Origin: Actinopolyspora mortivallis DSM 44261
GTDB lineage: Bacteria; Actinomycetota; Actinomycetes; Mycobacteriales; Pseudonocardiaceae
Direction: 5' to 3'
Length of the DNA stretch: 64,000 bases
Assembly (NCBI RefSeq): GCF_000384035.1
Contig: NZ_KB913024.1
Coordinates: 1,627,655-1,691,654 of the forward strand
The notes under the pieces are model-generated. The model was not told the DNA's origin. It searched no databases and saw only the letters and a program-made list of their open reading frames with translations. A program made the position numbers and the translations under genes. Below, piece by piece: positions 26,112 to 33,922 of this stretch. Numbering within the stretch: the stretch's first letter is position 1; each line of letters starts with the position of its first letter.

Positions 26112-27017
26112 TCAGTGCACGACGGCCACGGGACAACGCGCGTAGTGGGCCACGGCGTAGCTGACCGATCCGAGCAGACTCGACCGGATCGGCCCGCGTC
26201 CCTGACTTCCCACCACGAGCAGGTCGGCCTCTTCGGAGGCGGAGAACAGCGCGTCCGCGGCTCCCTGGTCGGTGACCACCTCGCTGTGCAGGGGGACCTC
26301 CGGATGGCGTTCGCGCCAATCGGCCACGGTTTCGGCGAGGACCCTCTCGCAGGTCTCGTGCACCTGGCTCTGGTCGAGCCTGCGCCGGGCCGCCGGGGAG
26401 ACGGCGTACTTGCGGATCTCGTTCCAGGACAGCAGTGCGCTCAGCTCCGCTCCGTGACGTGAGGCGAACTCGTAGGCGAACTGGACCGCCCGGGAACTGC
26501 CCCGGGAACCGTCGACCCCGACGACCACCCTGGTGAATTCGCGCGGGTTGGTGGTGATCCTTCTCAGTTCCCGTTCGCCCCGTACCACCACCACGGGAGT
26601 GCGGGCGGTGCGAACCAGCTCGGCGGAGGTGGAACCGAGCAGTATCCGCCAGGGCTGGGCCTGGTCCGGCGGTCCCAGCACCAGCAGGTCCTCCGGCTCG
26701 GTGGCCTCCCCGAGAATCTTGGCCGGATGCCCTATGCGCATCATGGTGCGGACCCGAAGGTCGGGAAGTTCCTGGGTGCACTCGGTGGCCATGGCGTCGA
26801 GTTCGGTCTCCGACTCCGTACGCAGCGGTTCGAACTCCACAGCCTCACTGGGCAGGCGGATTCTGGTGAACTGCTCCAGCGGGACGGGGATGGCCCGGAC
26901 GATCAGGAGGGATTGGTTCCTGCTGGCCGCTTCGAAGGCGGCCCAGCGAACCGTGTGCCGGGAGTGTTCGAGTGCCTCGAAGCCGACGACGACCTTTCCG
27001 GCACGTTCCGCGTTCAT
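26112..27017 (-). CDS. Tandem-domain universal stress protein
   Basis: A 301-residue protein of two Usp domains, at about residues 7-145 and 160-301. The second domain has a complete ATP-binding pattern (VVVGVDGSRGSS and GSQGRGPIRSSLLGSVS). The first has a degenerate one: VVVGFEALEHS at the N-terminus, and LGPPDQAQPWRILLGSTSA where G2-X-G9-GS is expected. It is cytosolic; mycobacterial tandem Usps bind ATP or cAMP and act in growth arrest. The ATG at 27017 follows GGGAGGG. It lies downstream of a single-domain Usp on the same strand, 129 bases apart. Confidence 0.92.
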   Translation of the reverse strand: MNAERAGKVVVGFEALEHSRHTVRWAAFEAASRNQSLLIVRAIPVPLEQFTRIRLPSEAVEFEPLRTESETELDAMATECTQELPDLRVRTMMRIGHPAKILGEATEPEDLLVLGPPDQAQPWRILLGSTSAELVRTARTPVVVVRGERELRRITTNPREFTRVVVGVDGSRGSSRAVQFAYEFASRHGAELSALLSWNEIRKYAVSPAARRRLDQSQVHETCERVLAETVADWRERHPEVPLHSEVVTDQGAADALFSASEEADLLVVGSQGRGPIRSSLLGSVSYAVAHYARCPVAVVH

Positions 27018-27146
27018 CGCTGACACCCTCCCGAGTTCGTCGGAGCGGTGGTCTCCGCTGCTGGCGGCGGGTTTTCGCCTGATCCGGGGCCCGTGGACCA
27101 TGGTAGTCGGACACGCGGACGGGTGTGTGCGAAAAACGCCCCGAGG

Positions 27147-27584
27147 CTATTCGACGGGTTCGCGGACCACGACCACGGGACAGGCCGCGTGGTGGACACA
27201 GTGCTGGGTGACCGAGCCGAGCAGGGCGCCGGGGAAACCTCCGTGGCCCCGGGAGCCGAGCACGAGCAGGTCCGCGTCGGCGCTGGCCTCCAGCAGGGAC
27301 CGCGTCGCCGACCCGCGTGCTACTCGTCTGTCGATCTCCAGGTCGCTTCCGAAACGGGAGAGGGCCTCGGTGACCGCCCGCGTCAGTTGACGGGTGGCGT
27401 TCTCCTCACCACCCCGGTCGACCTTGGGAGCCTGTGGGTCGTGGTAGTCGGGAGGAGCCCAGGCGACCAACGCCGTGACCTCCGCGTCGTTGGTGAGCGC
27501 GTAGCGCAGCGCCCAGGTCAGAGCCTCCTCGGAGTCCGGTGAACCGTCCACTCCGACCACGACTCGTTCGGGTTCGGTACCCAT
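27147..27584 (-). CDS. Single-domain universal stress protein
   Basis: A 145-residue Usp domain. It begins with VVVGVDGSPDSEEALTWAL (about residues 8-26) and ends with the ATP-binding loop LGSRGHGGFPGALLGSVTQ (about residues 109-127), which fits the G-2x-G-9x-G(S/T) pattern. Such proteins bind ATP and modulate survival under starvation or hypoxia. The ATG at 27584 follows GGGAGGAG. It is upstream of the tandem Usp on the same strand and divergent from the GH5 gene, whose 299 bp upstream region contains an A/T-rich palindrome. Confidence 0.93.
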   Translation of the reverse strand: MGTEPERVVVGVDGSPDSEEALTWALRYALTNDAEVTALVAWAPPDYHDPQAPKVDRGGEENATRQLTRAVTEALSRFGSDLEIDRRVARGSATRSLLEASADADLLVLGSRGHGGFPGALLGSVTQHCVHHAACPVVVVREPVE

Positions 27585-27831
27585 GCTCTCCTCCCGGGTC
27601 GGGTGGGATCCCCGTGCGGGCTGACTCGGGGTGTTCCCGCGGTGGCCGTGCGTCGTGGTCGGGGAGATCCGCGGTGCGGGGCGGTTGCGGAACGGAAGTC
27701 CGCCCGGCGGGGACGGTGTGAGGTCGTTCGCCGTGCTCACGGTACTGCTCGTGCGCGGGAACGACAATGTGAACTCCCGGGCGGCTCCGTACCTCCGATC
27801 CGGTGACAGGGGTACGACACCGTCGAATTAA

Positions 27832-27846
27832 ATGAATAATTTTCAT
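27832..27846. promoter_or_regulatory. A/T-rich inverted repeat upstream of GH5 gene
   Basis: ATGAA (27832-27836) and TTCAT (27842-27846) flank a five-base A/T spacer within a run of A/T bases rare in this genome, 38-52 bases before the GH5 start. It may be a promoter -10 region or an operator. Confidence 0.35.
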
Positions 27847-27883
27847 ACAGTTTGTCCCGTTATCCGACAGTGACGGAGCGGGT

Positions 27884-29314
27884 ATGAGAAGACTGATCAC
27901 GCTGGCCCTCGTGGCTGCCACCGCCGTGTTGTCGGTCGCCGGGGCGCAGGTCCACGCCGAGAGTCCGTCCCGACAGCGGGCGGGGGAGTTGCGCATCCAG
28001 GGACGGTGGTTCCTCGACGAACACGACCGCCGGGTCCTGCTGCACGGGGTGAACAACGTGGACAAAACCGCTCCCTACGTCCAACCGGGGGACGGTTTCA
28101 CCGTGACGGCCGAGGACGCCCGCCTGTTGGCCGGACACGGGTTCAACACCGTCCGTCTCGGCGTGTCCTTCGACGGACTGATGCCGAACCGTGGCGAAGT
28201 GGACGAAGGGTATCTGGACCGTATCGCCCACGTGGTGGACGTTCTCGGTGCGGAGGGCATCCACGTGCTGCTCGACAACCACCAGGACGGACTCAGCGAG
28301 ATCTGGGGTGGAAACGGCTTCCCGGAGTGGGCGCTCGAAAGCCGACCGTTTCCCGGGGAACCGAACCCGGGCTTTCCGCTGTACTACCTGATGCCGAGTA
28401 TGAACCGGGCCTGGGACGAGGTCTGGAACAACAGCAACGGGGTGCTCGACCACCTGGGGGACGCGTTGGCGGCACTGGCCGAGAGGGTCTCCGACAAGCC
28501 CGCCGTGCTCGGCGTCGAGCTGTTGAACGAGCCCTGGCCGGGAACGGCCTTCCCCACATGCTTCCCCGCCGGATGTCCGGCCTTCGACCGCGAGTACCAG
28601 GCGGTGCACGAACGACTGACCGAACGGATCAGGGGCGTGGCTCCGGAACTACCCGTGTTCTGGGAACCCAACGTCACCTGGAACCAGCTGATGCCCACCC
28701 ACATGGCCGATCCCCCGTGGACACCACCGATCACCGACGAGCGGGTGGCGTTCTCCTTCCACGACTACTGCCTCGCCAGCCAGGCCGCCACCTACCTGGG
28801 ACTGCCGGAGGAACTGGTCGGAGCCTGTCCGGCGCAGCACGAGCTGACCTGGTCCCACGCCGACGACTTCGTCGCACGGACGAACGTTCCCGCCATGGTC
28901 ACCGAGTTCGGAGACGGTGATCCCCGTGTGCTGGCGAACACCCTGGAACGGGCCGACGAGAGGTTCGTGGGCTGGCACTACTGGCACTACACGAGTGTGG
29001 TCGGATCCGCCGAGGAACGGGGGGACCCCTTCGGAGGGGAACTCGGAAAACAACTCGTCCGGACCTACCCGCGAGCCACGGCGGGAACACCGGAGTCCAT
29101 GGACTTCGACCCGGAAACCGGTCGGTTCGAGTACACCTACCAGCCCGAACCGGCCACCGCCCCCACCGAGATCTACGTGTCGGACCGGCACTATCCGAAC
29201 GGCTACGAGGTCTCGGTGCGGGGTGGACGGGTGGTCTCGGAACCCGGTTCCTCCACCCTGCTGGTCGAGTCCACCGGAAGCGATCCGGTCACGGTGGACC
29301 TCCGAGCCGAGTGA
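27884..29314 (+). CDS. Secreted GH5 glycosidase, endoglycoceramidase-like
   Basis: A 476-residue protein. A Sec signal peptide (MRRLITLALVAATAVLSVAG, cleavage near AQVHA at about residue 25) precedes a GH5 TIM barrel: LHGVNNVDKTAPY, RLGVSFDGLMP, VLLDNHQDGLSE, LLNEPWPG with acid/base Glu216, FHDYCL, and VTEFGDGD with nucleophile Glu341. A C-terminal beta-sandwich of about 85 residues follows. The pattern and domain order match endoglycoceramidases of Rhodococcus and related actinobacteria, which release the glycan of glycosphingolipids. Natural substrates in soil or saline habitats could be fungal or sponge glucosylceramides or steryl glucosides. It stands between stress-protein genes with no sugar transporter nearby. 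Confidence 0.88.
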   Translation: MRRLITLALVAATAVLSVAGAQVHAESPSRQRAGELRIQGRWFLDEHDRRVLLHGVNNVDKTAPYVQPGDGFTVTAEDARLLAGHGFNTVRLGVSFDGLMPNRGEVDEGYLDRIAHVVDVLGAEGIHVLLDNHQDGLSEIWGGNGFPEWALESRPFPGEPNPGFPLYYLMPSMNRAWDEVWNNSNGVLDHLGDALAALAERVSDKPAVLGVELLNEPWPGTAFPTCFPAGCPAFDREYQAVHERLTERIRGVAPELPVFWEPNVTWNQLMPTHMADPPWTPPITDERVAFSFHDYCLASQAATYLGLPEELVGACPAQHELTWSHADDFVARTNVPAMVTEFGDGDPRVLANTLERADERFVGWHYWHYTSVVGSAEERGDPFGGELGKQLVRTYPRATAGTPESMDFDPETGRFEYTYQPEPATAPTEIYVSDRHYPNGYEVSVRGGRVVSEPGSSTLLVESTGSDPVTVDLRAE

Positions 29315-29407
29315 ACCGGTCCCCACACCGACACCGCATCGGGCGGAGGGGAACAGAAAGCCGTTCGTGGACGAGTGAACGGGCGACTGCTGCGCGAGCA
29401 TCGGGGC

Positions 29408-29581
29408 ATGACGGATTCCGCGACACCGCGGATCGTGGTCGGGGTGGACGGCTCGGACTCCTCGACGCCGGCCGCGGTGTGGGCGGCTCACCAGGCTGCG
29501 TGGTACTCGGCGAAGCTGTGTCTGGTGCGCGCCTACGTGGTTCCACGGCGAGGGGTTCCGTGTTTTCCCTTGTTCCGGTGA
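29408..29581 (+). pseudogene. Broken universal stress protein gene (N-terminal fragment)
   Basis: A 57-residue reading frame starts MTDSATPRIVVGVDGSDSSTPAAVWAAHQAA, the exact beginning of a Usp domain (G-V-D-G-S plus first helix), continues to the second strand (KLCLVRAYVV) and then stops. An intact protein would need about 85 more residues. Downstream to about 29800, stretches in other frames weakly recall Usp C-terminal loops, suggesting frameshift decay, but this is not certain. Flanking genes are intact. An alternative is a sequencing or assembly error in a functional gene. Confidence 0.6.
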
Positions 29582-29993
29582 AGGCGCTGCGCCGGGGGTT
29601 GGTGGCGCACGCCGGTTTCGCCGCGCTCGGCGCGGAACTCGCGGACGGCCTCCGGCTCGTTGGTCGGCGGGGTGCCGGTGCCGGTTGCCCGTGGGACACG
29701 GCAGCCCGGAGCTGATGCGGTTCGTTCTCGGCGGCGTTGGTGTGCGGCGGAGGGCGTCGAGTTGTGTCATCTCCGGTGTTCGCCCACGGTGGGGAAGTGC
29801 TGTGCTCCCGGGCCGGACGCGGGCGGGTGGTGCCAGGGCGGGGGCGGGAACGAATCGCTGGTGGGGGTCGTTGCGTCGGCGTCCAGGAAACGCACCGACA
29901 CCGTCGAACCGTACGGGGTGAACGGGGCACGGAAACGACAGCTGTTCGGATCCGCCTGGTTCGTGCGGAGCCTCGGAGAGGGAAGGCGGCGAG
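29582..29993. other. Region after the broken Usp gene
   Basis: These 412 bases hold no intact gene that could be recognised and are probably in part the decayed remainder of the Usp gene, plus the upstream region of the Rv1733c-like gene. Confidence 0.35.
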
Positions 29994-30599
29994 ATGGGGG
30001 AGTCCGTTCTCCGTGCCGTGCGGCTGCTTCGCCCGGGAGCCAGTCCGCTCGCGCGGGTCTCGGACAGGGTCGAGGGTGTGCTGCTCGTCTTCGTGGTGCT
30101 CCTGCCCGTGCTGAGCCTGCCGGTCTCGCTCGTGATCGGCTCCCAGACCTACGCGGAACAGCTCCGACTGGCTCGGCAGCAGGAGAACACCAGAACTCCG
30201 GTGATGGCCGTGTTGACGGAGGACGCCGTCGCCACCGTGCCCCGCGCACGCGGTTCCACGATGACGGAGGCCTCCGCCTCCTGGAGCTCGCCCGACGGCC
30301 GGGTCCGCACCGGAACCGTGGCGGTGCGGGCGGGGGCCCGGAAGTGGGAGAGCGTGCGTATCTGGATCGACGCGGAGGGAAGGAAGGTCCCCGCCCCGTT
30401 GACCGAGAGCGCCGCTTTCCGGGAGGCGAGCGCGGCCGTTCTCAGCTGTTGGCTGGCGGTGTTGTTCGGCTCCACGGCGGTCTTCTGGGGGACACGCTGG
30501 GTTCTGGACCGTCTGCGCTGGCGTGCCTGGGAACGGGAGTGGAACAGTTACGGCAGGCTCTGGGGCGGCTTCCACGGCAGTGGAAGCGGAGAAACGTGA
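29994..30599 (+). CDS. Rv1733c-like two-helix membrane protein
   Basis: A 201-residue protein with two transmembrane helices, at about residues 27-50 (VEGVLLVFVVLLPVLSLPVSLVIG) and 144-166 (SAAVLSCWLAVLFGSTAVFWGT). They flank an extracytoplasmic domain of about 90 residues, and the C-terminal tail is basic and Trp-rich. This topology and the N-terminal RLLRPGASPLARVSDRVEG segment are those of the Rv1733c family, a dormancy-regulon antigen in M. tuberculosis of unknown biochemical function. The ATG at 29994 follows GGCGAG. It is 10 bases from the CBS gene, so the two are very likely co-transcribed. Confidence 0.8.
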   Translation: MGESVLRAVRLLRPGASPLARVSDRVEGVLLVFVVLLPVLSLPVSLVIGSQTYAEQLRLARQQENTRTPVMAVLTEDAVATVPRARGSTMTEASASWSSPDGRVRTGTVAVRAGARKWESVRIWIDAEGRKVPAPLTESAAFREASAAVLSCWLAVLFGSTAVFWGTRWVLDRLRWRAWEREWNSYGRLWGGFHGSGSGET

Positions 30600-30609
30600 A
30601 GGGATCTCG

Positions 30610-31215
30610 ATGCGGGTGCGGGATGTCATGAGCGAACCGGGTGTGGTGGCGCGGGCCGACACCCCGGTGAAGACCGCGGCGGGTCTGTTGGTCGAACACG
30701 GGGTGACGGCGTTGCCCGTGGTGGATTCCGAGGACCACGTGCTCGGGGAGGTGACCGAACTCGACCTGGTGCGGGACCGCTTTCCCCGCGACCCCCGGTA
30801 CTCCAGTGACGCCGAGGGGCGTGCCGACCTTCCTCCGGGAGTGGTGGGTGAACTGATGTCGCCGCGTATCACCGGCATCGACCCGGAGACCGATGTGACC
30901 GATCTGGTGAAGGTCCTTCTCGAGGAGCGGATCCGCAGTGTTCCCGTCGTCGAGGACGGACGTCTGATCGGGATGGTGACCGGACGCGACCTCGTGCGCA
31001 CCCTGGCACGCAACGACGACCTCCTGGCGCGGGAGATCAGCTACCGTCTTTCCTTCCTCGGTGGGCAGGGACGCTGGACGGTCCGGGTGCACGAGGGCAC
31101 GGCCGTGATCACGGACGAGTTCGACAGCGCCGAGGACCGCCATGTGGCGCGGGTGCTGGCCGAAAGCGTTCCGGGTGTGCTCCGGGCCCGATGCGCTGTG
31201 GCCGGGTCCGAGTGA
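30610..31215 (+). CDS. CBS-pair protein with C-terminal BON-like segment
   Basis: A 201-residue soluble protein. CBS motif 1 covers about residues 4-62 (VRDVMSEPGVVARADTPVKTAAGLLVEHGVTALPVVD). CBS motif 2 covers about 80-135 (VGELMSPRITGIDPETDVTDLVKVLLEERIRSVPVVEDGRLIGMVTGRDLV). The last 65 residues resemble a BON/transport-associated fold (GRWTVRVHEGTAVITDEFDS). CBS pairs bind adenine nucleotides; hypoxic-response protein Rv2626c is a small relative. The ATG at 30610 follows GAAGGG. It forms an apparent operon with the Rv1733c-like gene. Confidence 0.88.
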   Translation: MRVRDVMSEPGVVARADTPVKTAAGLLVEHGVTALPVVDSEDHVLGEVTELDLVRDRFPRDPRYSSDAEGRADLPPGVVGELMSPRITGIDPETDVTDLVKVLLEERIRSVPVVEDGRLIGMVTGRDLVRTLARNDDLLAREISYRLSFLGGQGRWTVRVHEGTAVITDEFDSAEDRHVARVLAESVPGVLRARCAVAGSE

Positions 31216-31220
31216 GCGGA

Positions 31221-31346
31221 TCAGCGCGGTGTTCCCGTGAGGGCCGTGTGCTGCTCCCCCCGTTCGTTCCCGGTACCGGCCCGTTCGGCCCGCGGCCGTT
31301 CCGCCTCCGTGTTTCCGTCCTCCGACGGATGGAAAGAATGCGACAT
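31221..31346 (-). CDS. Possible small acidic protein
   Basis: A 41-residue frame, MSHSFHPSEDGNTEAERPRAE followed by a polar Glu/Arg-rich tail, starts at an ATG preceded at four bases by a strong GGAGG. It has no membrane segment and no recognised family. The ribosome-binding site is the main argument for it; codon evidence is too short to judge. It converges with the CBS gene. Confidence 0.3.
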   Translation of the reverse strand: MSHSFHPSEDGNTEAERPRAERAGTGNERGEQHTALTGTPR

Positions 31347-31955
31347 CACACCTCCGATTTGGTGATTACCGGTGTACGAGAAGGCGGATTCGTGTGTAGG
31401 ATGCAGACGATCAGCGTTGCACGGGTGAGTCGCGGCGCTGCCGGGTGGACTGCCTCTCCGAGAGTCTTCAGGCCGACGAAGCGGTAAACACCGGGCTGCG
31501 ACGCTGGTCAAATGGGGTAAACGTGGCTACTGTGGGATCCGGTTACGGGCTGAGGTCGTCGCTTCGGACGGCGGAATCCCGTTGGCGGAATCAGGTGACC
31601 GCGGAACCGGTGTGGTTACGACAACAGGAAAACCCGGCCACGGGCGTCCCGGACGGATGACGCGCGCCCTCTTTTCGAACCACGGGGTTGGAAATCCTTC
31701 GAGCGCGCCCGCCCGGATCCTCCGGAAGGCCGATCGTGTGAGTTCTTGTGAGCGGACACACCCGTGCGGCGCGGAACTGGTCCCGGTCCCACAGCGTTGC
31801 AGGTGAGGCTGGTCGTTGTCCTGCCCCGTCGACGTGTTCGACGGGGTGGCGGACTGCGGCCTTTTCACCGCCGCGATGTACTCACACGCCGAAAGGCACC
31901 CAGAACCGACCACACGCACACGACCGCGCCCAAAAGAGAAAGGAGGCGCCCCACC
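31347..31955. other. Long region upstream of whiB-like gene
   Basis: About 600 bases hold no confident gene. A 45-residue frame at 31523-31660 with a GGGG before its GTG was considered and left out. A hairpin at 31824-31846 lies in the probable leader of the whiB-like transcript. Confidence 0.35.
31824..31846 (+). promoter_or_regulatory. Stem-loop in whiB-like leader
   Basis: CCCCGTCGA (31824-31832) and TCGACGGGG (31838-31846) pair perfectly around a five-base loop, 110 bases before the start codon. It could be a terminator of an upstream transcript or an attenuator-like leader element. Confidence 0.4.
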
Positions 31956-32246
31956 ATGGACACCATGAGCACCGGCTGGCAGCACCGCGCCAGCTGCCGC
32001 GACCAGGACCCGGAACTGTTCTTCCCGGTATCCGAGGTAGGTCCCGGAGCGCAGCAGGTACAGCGTGCCAAGGCAGTGTGCGCCAGCTGCCCGGTCCGTT
32101 CCGAATGCCTGGCCTACGCGCAGAGTCACGGTCTCGACTTCGGCATCTTCGGCGGAATGACTCCGGACGAACGGCGCAAGTCCGCCCGGCGTGCCCGCCG
32201 TTCCACCGCGTCCAACGGTGCCCAGTCCTCGACGGCTCGTCAGTGA
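31956..32246 (+). CDS. WhiB family iron-sulfur transcription factor
   Basis: A 96-residue Wbl protein. The four cluster ligands are Cys14, Cys42, Cys45 and Cys51 (C-x27-C-xx-C-x5-C), so a [4Fe-4S] cluster is expected. The usual G(V/I)WGG turn is GIFGG (residues 63-67), with Phe in place of Trp, followed by the normal MTPDERR and a basic tail. It has no WhiB7-type AT-hook. Wbl proteins bind the primary sigma factor and tune development, redox and antibiotic responses. The ATG at 31956 follows a perfect AGGAGG. It is probably monocistronic, with a strong terminator downstream. Confidence 0.95.
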   Translation: MDTMSTGWQHRASCRDQDPELFFPVSEVGPGAQQVQRAKAVCASCPVRSECLAYAQSHGLDFGIFGGMTPDERRKSARRARRSTASNGAQSSTARQ

Positions 32247-32381
32247 CGGTGTGACGGACCGGTTTCGCCTCTCGGTCTCCCGGCGATCCTGCCGGGACGT
32301 GCTCCCCGTGACCGATCCCGGTTTTCTCGGACCCGTTCCGTGCACCCCCGCAGCCGTGCGCCGTGGCCTCGCGTGACTTCC

Positions 32382-32430
32382 CGTGACGGTGCCCGAGTCC
32401 CCCTACGTACTCGGGCACCGTCACGTTTTT
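32382..32430 (+). terminator. Strong intrinsic terminator with T-tract
   Basis: A perfect 17-bp stem (32382-32398 with 32409-32425) with a ten-base loop is followed at once by five T residues. It lies 136 bases after the whiB-like stop and is the most canonical terminator in the window. Confidence 0.9.
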
Positions 32431-32533
32431 GTTTCCCCCGGTCGTGGTTTCTTTCTCCCGGTTCGTTCGACAACGGTGCTTCGAAGGGTTCCGCCGTGGG
32501 AATGTCATTACCGTCTCGCTGGTTGAGTCCGGT

Positions 32534-33472
32534 ATGCGAGCAGTGGGTGTGACCGAGTTCGGCGGTCCCGAGAAATTGCGTGTCCTGGACGTCCCCGAGC
32601 CCCGTCCGGGAAGGGGAGAGGTTCGGATCCGGGTGCACGCTGCCACCGTGAATCCCACCGACACGGCGTTGCGGGCCGGACAACACCGCACCGACGGGCT
32701 GGAACCCCCCTACATTCCCGGTATGGATGCCGCGGGGGTGGTCAGCGCGGTCGGCGAGGACGTCGACTCCCCGCGGGTGGGGGACCGGGTCATGGCCGTG
32801 GTGGTGCCGATCCTCCCGCGCGGAGGGGCGTACGCGGACGAGATCGTCGTTCCGGCGGCCTCGGTGGCGCCCGTTCCGGCGGGAACCGACTTCGCCGCTG
32901 CCTCCACACTGCCCATGAACGGGCTCACCGCGCATCTGGCGTTGCGTCAGCTGGCCCTTCCGGCCGGATCCACGCTGGCCGTTACCGGAGCCGCAGGAGC
33001 GTTCGGCGGCTATGTGATCCAGCTCGCCAAGGAGCAGGGGCTGCACGTGATCGGTGACGCCTCCGAGGCCGACGAGCGGCTGGTGCGGGACCTCGGTGCC
33101 GATCGGGTGGTGCGCCGAGGGGAGGACGTGGCCGAGCGGATCCGGGAGCTGGTGCCCGAGGGGGTCGACGGTGTCGCCGACGGTGCCGTGCTGAACGAGG
33201 CGGTGGCTCCTGCCGTGCGGGACGGCGGCGGGCTGGCCGTGGTGCGTGGCTGGAAAGGGGATCCCGGCCGTGACATCACGGTGCACAGAGTGCTGGTCGT
33301 CGAAGCCGCCGAGGACAACGCGGCCCTGGACGAACTGCGTCACCAGGCCGAGCGGTCGGTGCTGAGCCTGCGGGTCGCCCGGGTGCTGCCCGCCGAACAG
33401 GCGGCCGAGGCTCACCGGCTGCTGGAGGCCGGAGGGACTCGCGGCCGACTGGTGCTCGACTTCTCCTCCTGA
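32534..33472 (+). CDS. Zinc-independent MDR family (quinone reductase-like) oxidoreductase
   Basis: A 312-residue medium-chain dehydrogenase/reductase of the QOR type. It has a GroES-like N-terminus (MRAVGVTEFGGPEKLRVLDVPEPRPG), VHAATVNPTDTALRAG, GMDAAGVVSAVGEDV and the NADPH-binding TGAAGAFGGYVIQLAKEQG (about residues 150-168). No structural-zinc cysteine cluster is present. Such enzymes reduce quinones or enones with NADPH. The start ATG at 32534 begins the conserved domain; only a weak GAG precedes it, and the open frame upstream overlaps the whiB terminator. It is followed by a strong stem-loop. Confidence 0.88.
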   Translation: MRAVGVTEFGGPEKLRVLDVPEPRPGRGEVRIRVHAATVNPTDTALRAGQHRTDGLEPPYIPGMDAAGVVSAVGEDVDSPRVGDRVMAVVVPILPRGGAYADEIVVPAASVAPVPAGTDFAAASTLPMNGLTAHLALRQLALPAGSTLAVTGAAGAFGGYVIQLAKEQGLHVIGDASEADERLVRDLGADRVVRRGEDVAERIRELVPEGVDGVADGAVLNEAVAPAVRDGGGLAVVRGWKGDPGRDITVHRVLVVEAAEDNAALDELRHQAERSVLSLRVARVLPAEQAAEAHRLLEAGGTRGRLVLDFSS

Positions 33473-33479
33473 GCCGAGC

Positions 33480-33516
33480 AGTGGGTGCGGCCCTGCGGAA
33501 CAGGGCCGCACCCACT
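33480..33516. terminator. Terminator after MDR reductase gene
   Basis: Perfect 16-bp arms (33480-33495 and 33501-33516) close on a five-base loop, starting eight bases after the stop codon. Confidence 0.85.
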
Positions 33517-33617
33517 GAGTTCCCCCGCGATTCCGTGCCTGGCTCCCGGGGGTACGGGAGTGTGACACTGGTGCTGCCGGAGGGGAGTGGACAGGCAGCG
33601 TTGCCGGGAGGTCGGCG

Positions 33618-33881
33618 ATGTTGGACAAACACGAACGCCGCAGCCTGGAAGAGATCGAGAGCCGGCTCACCGAGGAGGACCCGGAGCTGGCACGGGGGTT
33701 GGCCGAGGGAACCCCGCGATCCGTCTGGCGTGGGATCTCACCACTGCTCGTGCTCGCCGGGGTGGCGATGGCGCTTTCCGTGACGCTGTTGGTGCTGACC
33801 GAGTTCGGCGCCGCGTTACTGGCGGCCGTGCTGGCGGGATCGGCCGTGCTGGTCCGGATGTGGCGGCTGCGTGGCCGATGA
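33618..33881 (+). CDS. DUF3040 membrane protein (second copy)
   Basis: An 87-residue DUF3040 protein: MLDKHERRSLEEIESRLTEED at the N-terminus, clearly paralogous to the protein at 25191-25457, then two hydrophobic segments at about residues 41-60 and 62-80 and a basic C-terminus. The ATG at 33618 follows GGGAGG. The two copies share the amphipathic start but differ in the membrane part, so they are old paralogues. Function is unknown. Confidence 0.87.
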   Translation: MLDKHERRSLEEIESRLTEEDPELARGLAEGTPRSVWRGISPLLVLAGVAMALSVTLLVLTEFGAALLAAVLAGSAVLVRMWRLRGR

Positions 33882-33922
33882 GGTCGCGAGGCCGGCAGTC
33901 CGGCAACACCGGACAGGCCGCT

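Noticed and set aside
31523-31660. 45-residue plus-strand frame before whiB
   Set aside because: Only a GGGG precedes its GTG and the product resembles nothing. It was too weak to list as a gene.
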